DNA from: Synergistales bacterium
GTDB lineage: Bacteria > Synergistota > Synergistia > Synergistales > Aminobacteriaceae
NCBI GenBank assembly: GCA_025997955.1
Contig: BNVH01000055.1
Span: forward strand, 1-26,243
DNA length: 26,243 bases
Direction of reading: 5' to 3'
This document shows, piece after piece, positions 24,110-26,243 of the stretch. The notes below the pieces were generated by a model. It was given only the letters and a program-made list of their open reading frames with translations. It made no database searches and was not told where the DNA came from. Every line of letters starts with the position of its first letter. Position 1 is the first letter of the stretch. A program made the position numbers and the translations under genes.

Positions 24110-25384
24110 CTATAACATCCATGTTGATAGGATAGGTATAAAGGTAATGATAAAGATCCCTATTATGCCCACGATGCAAAAGGGTATTACTTCTTTGTAC
24201 ATTGATTCCAGTTTTACGCTCTTGTCAATACTTGACGCGACAAAAAGGCACGCCCCGAATGGAGGAGTGATACAGCCCAGCGAAAGGTTGATGCACGCTA
24301 TAACTCCAAATTGCACCATATTGACTCCCAAAGCTATGGCGACGGGGGCGACAAGCGGAATCATCAGAAGCTGTATTGTGTTGATGTCAACAAACATGCC
24401 GGCGATTAAAAACGCTATGTTCATCAGGATCAGGAAAGCAACTCTTGTGTCGACAACGGTCGCCAAATACCCCGCTACGATTTGAGGAAACCCCTGAATG
24501 GTCAAAACCCATCCAAAGAACGAGGCGCACGAGCATAGGAACATTATCGCCGCGCTTGCAAGGGTCGCGTTCCACATGGCGCTATATGTGGATTTGGCGT
24601 CGAGTTCCTTGTAAATAAATTTCCCCACGATAAAGGCATAGCCGCAAGCCACGGCCGCCGACTCAGTAGGGGAAAACACCCCCGAATAGATGCCGCCCAA
24701 AATAATGACCGGGGTCAAAAGCGCCCAAAATCCCTCGCGGACAGAACGCGACAAAGTCGTGCTTTTCTCCGTTTTGGAGTTTGCCATATTACGCCCTTTG
24801 ATTATCCAACTGACAGCTATGCAATATAATATGCACATGACGATGCCCGGCAGAAATACCCCTACAAACAGGTTGGCTATTGATACATTGGTCAAAGTCC
24901 CGTATACGACAAGGGGAATTGAGGGCGGTATCATTGTGCCCAATGTTCCTCCCACCGCTTGGATAGTCAAAGAAAAGCCCTTGTCATAGGTTCCGTCCTT
25001 CAACATTTCAGGGTACATGACATTCCCTATGGCCGCGGTGGTCGCGAGGTTTGATCCAGATAAAGCCCCAAAGAACGCGCTGGTCACGATGGAAATTAAA
25101 GCGAGACTTCCTCTGATCTTTGACAGAAAAGAGTTAGCTACGTTTACAAGGCGCTTGGATATGCCCCCCTGAAGCATCAACTCCCCCGCTACCATAAAAA
25201 ATATTATTGCCATCATGGGAAAAGAGTCGTTGCCGGCAAAAATCCTTTGCGGAAAGATAATGAGGGACATATCTTGAAAAAGCAGCATCGCTACAATAGC
25301 GGACATACCTAAACTAATAGCGATTGGGAACCCCAGCAGCATCAGGACGCACAGGATACCAAAAATCAGCGAGCCTTCCATCAT
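24110..25384 (-). CDS. dctM: TRAP transporter large permease (DctM)
   Basis: The 424-residue membrane protein has about twelve hydrophobic segments and the DctM-family hallmarks: GFPIAISLGMSAIVAMLLF near the N-terminus, PMMAIIFFMVAGELMLQGGI, FGALSGSNLATTAAIGNVMYP and ACINLSLGCITPPFGACLFV. It is the channel-forming subunit that couples import of an organic acid to a sodium gradient in known TRAP systems, which fits with a Na+-type ATPase in the same window. It overlaps DctQ by 4 bases, with AAGGAG just before the ATG. The substrate cannot be told. Confidence 0.95.
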   Translation of the reverse strand: MMEGSLIFGILCVLMLLGFPIAISLGMSAIVAMLLFQDMSLIIFPQRIFAGNDSFPMMAIIFFMVAGELMLQGGISKRLVNVANSFLSKIRGSLALISIVTSAFFGALSGSNLATTAAIGNVMYPEMLKDGTYDKGFSLTIQAVGGTLGTMIPPSIPLVVYGTLTNVSIANLFVGVFLPGIVMCILYCIAVSWIIKGRNMANSKTEKSTTLSRSVREGFWALLTPVIILGGIYSGVFSPTESAAVACGYAFIVGKFIYKELDAKSTYSAMWNATLASAAIMFLCSCASFFGWVLTIQGFPQIVAGYLATVVDTRVAFLILMNIAFLIAGMFVDINTIQLLMIPLVAPVAIALGVNMVQFGVIACINLSLGCITPPFGACLFVASSIDKSVKLESMYKEVIPFCIVGIIGIFIITFIPILSTWML

Positions 25385-25887
25385 CTCAGCTCCTTAACGG
25401 CATTAGCATCGTCACTTATGAATTCGCCGCATAATTTACAGAGGGAATGTATAAGCCCCATCAATCCGCCAATCGGTATAGGCAAATAGACAAGCCCAAA
25501 AGAAACTTTTGTGGTTGGCGTCATTTGCGCGGCAGAACGGATAGCGAGCAATGCTCCATAATACAGAAGCAAGGTAAAAAATACCGCCTGCACCACGATA
25601 GACGCGATTCTGAGGGTCTTGCCTCCTATGCGCGACTTTCTTGTAATGATGTCGCTAAACAGTGTGATCGTCGTAAAAGAGTCCGCTTTAGAGACGGCGC
25701 TGACTCCAAGCATGATTATTGCCGCGTGTAAATACCTCATCGCCTCTTCCGTCCATGATATTGGCAGACGCAGGAACACTAAATAACGCCCAACCACCTG
25801 GTATATCCCCAACAAGATTACTATTGACGTCAAGGTCACCAAGAAAAATTTATATGCCTTTTCGAGTGTTTGCAGTAGCCATTTCAC
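25381..25887 (-). CDS. dctQ: TRAP transporter small permease (DctQ)
   Basis: This 168-residue protein has four membrane segments with the DctQ-family features: an early helix (FLVTLTSIVILLGIYQVVGR), then PISWTEEAMRYLHAAIIMLG and a helical hairpin ending GLMGLIHSLCKLCGEF. It pairs with DctM and is needed for transport. The start is GTG at 25887 after GAAAGG. It follows the binding-protein gene by 35 bases and overlaps DctM. Confidence 0.92.
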   Translation of the reverse strand: MKWLLQTLEKAYKFFLVTLTSIVILLGIYQVVGRYLVFLRLPISWTEEAMRYLHAAIIMLGVSAVSKADSFTTITLFSDIITRKSRIGGKTLRIASIVVQAVFFTLLLYYGALLAIRSAAQMTPTTKVSFGLVYLPIPIGGLMGLIHSLCKLCGEFISDDANAVKELR

Positions 25888-25922
25888 ATGGAATCAACCT
25901 TTCTGAAAATAATGGAATCCTG

Positions 25923-26243
25923 TTAATTGGCCAAATCCTTTATGCGCTTGATCCAATCCCCGTAAATACCTTGGTATTTTTCATAAACGGGCTCAACAGC
26001 TTTTTCAAAAGCCGGTCGGTCATAGTCCGTTACGATTTGCATACCGTTTGTCTTGCACCCCTCAATAGCCTCGTTATCCTGTTCAAGGAAATCGACATAG
26101 TGACGCTCCAGCGCTTTCTTGACGCCCTCTTTGATCTTTTCCTGATCTTCAGCCGACAGGGTTTCCCAATACTGCTTATTGATCATGACCGTCAACGGAA
26201 AGCACCCGGTTTATCAGTCTGTTGTATTCTTGGGTGAGGAAAT
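25923..26243 (-). pseudogene. dctP: TRAP transporter binding protein (DctP), C-terminal part, apparently frameshifted
   Basis: From 26210 to 25923 one frame encodes MINKQYWETLSAEDQEKIKE and a helical C-terminus ending RIKDLAN, the typical end of DctP binding proteins. In that frame a TAA lies at 26211-26213, while another frame open from the right edge to 26179 reads FLTQEYNRLINRVLSVDGHD, which resembles the DctP stretch just upstream. The two pieces overlap in 26179-26210, so a frameshift or small deletion lies there. The intact protein would bind the substrate in the periplasm. An error in the sequence is possible; the N-terminal part is outside the window. Confidence 0.68.

Noticed and set aside
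1..26243. CRISPR array, phage genes or rRNA
   Set aside because: No regularly spaced repeats, phage structural or integrase genes, or rRNA-like segments were seen on either strand.

Overview
The window reads as a bacterial chromosome segment of moderate G+C content. A nine-gene V/A-type ATPase operon in the order F-I-K-E-C-G-A-B-D (Enterococcus hirae ntp naming), a small clostridial/Thermotoga-type ferredoxin, TRAP and ribose-type ABC transporters and several toxin-antitoxin remnants together suggest an anaerobic, probably host-associated bacterium. My best guess is Synergistota. That assignment is inferred from gene content, not from a marker gene.

Layout. 1-208 (minus): 5' part of an IS5-type transposase that runs off the left edge. 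414-596 (plus): ferredoxin. 750-825 (plus): tRNA-Ala(CGC) with a near-consensus promoter and a strong hairpin after it. 897-2042 (minus): a small accessory patch with a DUF104/AF2212-like antitoxin reading frame that seems frameshifted, a GNAT toxin broken by a one-base frameshift, and an intact DUF1778-type antitoxin with its own promoter. 2127-10929 (minus): the V-type ATPase operon with promoter and terminator. Its proteolipid keeps every residue of the known Na+ site, so it is probably a sodium pump.

11040-20598 (plus): a ten-gene catabolic operon starting from a sigma70-like promoter with two candidate operators. It encodes a ribose-type ABC importer (binding protein, double ATPase, two permeases), a LacI-family regulator, a ureidoglycolate-lyase-like cupin, a second small cupin, a metallo-beta-lactamase-fold hydrolase, and a DhaK/DhaL ketose kinase pair without DhaM. 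The likely logic is import of a small sugar or ketose, processing by the cupin and hydrolase proteins, and phosphorylation by DhaKL.

20563-26243 (minus, convergent): a second catabolic operon. In transcription order it holds a TRAP transporter (DctP, seemingly frameshifted and cut by the right edge; DctQ; DctM), a dihydroorotase-like amidohydrolase, a carboxymuconolactone-decarboxylase-like protein, an amidohydrolase_2-type hydrolase and an NHL beta-propeller protein. It looks like uptake and hydrolysis of an organic acid, lactone or ester. A 16-bp perfect hairpin separates the two operons.

Most notable are the two adjacent uncharacterised catabolic operons (about 15 kb), the regulatory region between the ATPase and the sugar operon, and three probable frameshifts, which mean either gene decay or sequence error.
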